This document shows positions 61,871 to 64,000 of a stretch of DNA of 64,000 nucleotides, piece by piece; the stretch's first letter is position 1; each line of letters begins with the position of its first letter. This DNA comes from Adiantum capillus-veneris. Its lineage: Eukaryota > Streptophyta > Polypodiopsida > Polypodiales > Pteridaceae. The notes beneath the pieces are model-generated. The model was given only the letters and a program-made list of their open reading frames with translations. It was not told the DNA's origin and did not search any database. The position numbers and the translations under genes were made by a program. The DNA is taken from contig CM043971.1 of the NCBI GenBank assembly GCA_014529385.2, forward strand, positions 56,605,709 through 56,669,708, given 5' to 3'.

Positions 61871-63719
61871 TGTTGACACGAACGAGAATGTCGTCTCTCA
61901 TGAGTCATTGTTCTAGACTCGAAAGTCTCACACATATTGACTACGATAAGTGAATGTCAAAAATAACCAAGAGCTGTAACTCTACTCTAGGTACGGTAGC
62001 AATGAAATGCACTCAACTGATCCGAAAGAAGCAACCTGCAATGAGAAAATGCTCTAAAAAAAAAGAGCTCCAGCACCTACAATGCTCATGCAAATCCACG
62101 CATAAAATCTCTCGCAGTAGTGTAACCACACTGTGCTTCACAAATGGCAATGATGCAAATCCCAAATGCCAAGTACGAGGCTCTTGTAGAGTAAACCAAG
62201 CTCCTGTATGGATGTAAAAATATGGCTGCAAATCAGCCCCAAAATTCAGCTCTTAAACAGCTGCATAAACAAGTCACAAACGTGTCCCAGATCAACCTAC
62301 AACTGAGCCATACATGGACACCTGTAAAGAGGAAACAATGGCTGAAAATTCAGCACCCAAATTAGCCCTCAAACCTGCCTGTAAACTTGTAAACCTGTAG
62401 CTGAAACCTGTTGAAAAACCTCAAGCCATTAGTGCTCGAATCCGGCTACCTAGCTCATAGCCACACAAGCATACATCACAATATTCACTCATATGAGTGT
62501 GCCAAGATAACTGTACGCCTGTCAAACCGTGAGCTAATCACCAAACCCACACTGTGCGGTATCGATGCATACACACACACAAATCTCCCACCTGCAGAGA
62601 ACACCGCACGCAAATGCTGAGTGCAACCCGCAATCTCTACCTAGATCACATAAATGATGCGCATAAAACTCCTGGGAAAATTTTGCCAAAGTTTCGACGC
62701 ACAATGGCTATCAACACAAAATAACCATTGTCCTGCAAGCTCAATACAATGAGCAATCAATGCGCATCAAACTACACTCAACATACATGCATAAGCTCTG
62801 CAAACCTGTGTCCAACAAATGCTCACAAAGAGTACCACAGGTGACCATACATGTCATCTACAACCAACCTCTGCACTTGATCACAAGATCTACTGCTCAC
62901 CACATAAGCATACATAGAGCATTACCCGCTCAAAGACCATGTATGCAAGCCACAACACTGCAGAAGAACCACTCAACTGCAAAACTGACAACACCTGTGG
63001 GGGTACTAGACTCAACCTGTACCTGGGAGTCAAACCCGATCTTGTAACACCTCAAAATGCTCACAATCAATAAAATTAAACCAATCCACCTCATATGTGC
63101 CTGCTACCTGCAATGTGCACGGGTAAGCTGTCTGCAGCAAAGAAAACAACAGAGCCCAAAACTGTCCTGGAAAATAGTCTCTGTGTTTTTAATTTGAGAC
63201 CCACCTGCACTCCTAATCAGAAAATGATTCCTTCTACAAAGTCGTAGAGCTTGAAGCCAGCTCCATTTTGAACCAAAAAGTTTTGGAATTGGAGCTTTGT
63301 AGCTCAAGTTATGAGCAAAACAGTAGACTATTGTCAAACTGCCAAAAACTGAACGACTTTCTTCTGTGCTTCTTTGAGCTCATAGAAAGTCTCAAACTCA
63401 CTTCCCACCTCTATGCATGAGCTAAATGCACCAATCTCACAGTGCTTCCATGTCTATGGAAGCTCCAAGCTCCAATCTGTCGCCGATGTAGCCGTTGCAA
63501 AGCTTGCTGAGAAGAGGGAAGGTGATGTACACAGTGGGCTGATCTGTAGAGGAACTGAGGACCGATCTGTGAGCACTAGGAAGCTCCTAAGAGATCTCTT
63601 GCAAGCCTCTGTATGGCTGTCCACAAGCCTCCTCTATTTCTTTGCTCAGATCTGTGACCTCTCTGCCATAGCCGACGAGTTCATCGCGAAGCCGTCCATC
63701 TACGCTCTCACACCTGTCG
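61871..63719 (-). other. Copia 5' internal region, no clear gag
   Basis: Between the primer site and the zinc knuckle I recognise no gag domain. A possible start near 63697 (MDGFAMNSSAMAERSQI) meets a stop at once. A fragment near 63320-63104 and the rest are heavily broken. Confidence 0.45.
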
Positions 63720-63732
63720 CTCTAATACCAAT
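63720..63732 (-). promoter_or_regulatory. Copia primer-binding site
   Basis: The minus strand reads TTGGTATTAGAGC directly after the 5' LTR end; it matches the initiator-Met tRNA primer site TGGTATCAGAGC except for one C-to-T change. Confidence 0.88.
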
Positions 63733-63884
63733 TGAAGGGGATCGGAGAGCACCACAGACAGAGAGTGAGAGAGAGAAGGAGACACACGACACACAGATAT
63801 GGGTGGAGAGACTCAAAGAGTGAGCAGCCCCCTATACACTTATGCTATGTATAAGGTATACAAGTCAGTGGGCGTACCCCAACA
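63733..63884 (-). repeat. Copia 5' LTR
   Basis: 152 bp, starting TGTTGGGGTACGCCC on the minus strand and ending CCCCTTCA. Shares essentially its whole length with the 3' LTR. Confidence 0.93.
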
Positions 63885-64000
63885 AAGCCCTCACTGGAAA
63901 CCATGTCGAGATCATCCCAAAGGGTGCACAGAGACAGATTTAAAGATTATATCAAAAAAATTGAGATCTTGGATACTACGATAGAAAATATCCCAAATGT
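63885..64000 (+). pseudogene. Continuation of the ORF interrupted by copia
   Basis: After the target duplication, plus-strand sequence gives LTGNHVEIIPKGAQ and, after a frame change, RFKDYIKKIEILDTTIENIP, a charged helical stretch like the end of the 60.1-kb segment. It runs out of the window. Confidence 0.55.

Larger units (their letters stand above)
60112..63884 (-). mobile_element. Small Ty1/copia element, internally deleted, 3,773 bp
   Basis: On the minus strand the 5' LTR is 63884-63733 (152 bp, TGTTGGGG to CCCCTTCA), the primer site TTGGTATTAGAGC follows at about 63732-63720, and the 3' LTR is 60301-60112 (190 bp) preceded by a polypurine tract at 60317-60302. Target duplications AAGTC (60107-60111) and AAGCC (63885-63889) differ by one base. 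The LTRs are nearly identical apart from a ~38-bp length difference near their start. Only gag zinc knuckle, protease and pre-integrase domains are present; integrase, RT and RNase H are missing, so it is non-autonomous. Confidence 0.93.

Overview
This window looks like nuclear DNA of a large-genome, repeat-rich land plant. The evidence is plant-type Ty3/gypsy and Ty1/copia retrotransposons, a CACTA (En/Spm) transposon with TNP2 and Transposase_24 genes, a captured heavy-metal-associated (HIPP-like) exon, a plant F-box/kelch-like pseudogene and a probable SMG1 fragment. The density of GA/CA microsatellites and poly-G tracts would suit a fern or another non-angiosperm, but I cannot fix the species. 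There are no bacterial operons, CRISPR arrays, rRNA genes or convincing tRNA genes. I see no intact host gene. Nearly everything is mobile, and most coding remnants carry stops or frameshifts.

Layout, 0-16.9 kb: an inverted dispersed repeat (635-1145, partner at 16205-16882); a 610-bp near-perfect foldback (2125-2734); a minus-strand gypsy 3' half (7904 down to 4185) whose integrase is split by a 286-bp MITE; two unidentified coding-like remnants (7.9-10.7 kb plus, 10.8-13.2 kb minus); a 5'-truncated LINE (14.7-15.8 kb); and a 96-bp minisatellite.

16.9-37 kb: sparse DNA; a multi-exon transposase-like remnant on the minus strand (18.9-23.0 kb); a SMG1-like fragment (26.0-26.5 kb); an array of five almost identical 766-bp units (27442-31270), made of the 3' end of the adjacent F-box pseudogene plus downstream DNA; then GA-rich sequence without genes.

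37-46.2 kb: a 7,934-bp CACTA element (37668-45601) with perfect 12-bp TIRs and a TTT target duplication sits inside a copia LTR. It carries a TNP2-type transposase, a Transposase_24 gene, mirror-image subterminal GCGACGCT-type repeats and a captured HMA-domain exon.

46.2-64 kb: gypsy relics. An element with a tRNA-type primer site at 47100 has a 2-kb leader holding 24-bp palindromes, then gag-protease (49149-53980) and half a reverse transcriptase. This is joined directly to a post-integrase region carrying a second retropepsin. A second stretch (58.0-58.9 kb) carries the same palindrome every ~284 bp ahead of an unidentified ORF. That ORF is split by a small, internally deleted copia element (60112-63884) with both LTRs, primer site, polypurine tract and a near-perfect 5-bp target duplication.

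Three signals stand out. The first is the palindrome-centred ~284-bp leader repeat. The second is a retropepsin located after the integrase, seen at two independent loci (5.0 kb minus, 55.2 kb plus) and followed in both by W-x-P-K motifs. The third is the very young 766-bp F-box-tail array. Many nonsense codons in the elements are of types that one C-to-T or G-to-A change would create, which fits deamination of methylated, silenced DNA.
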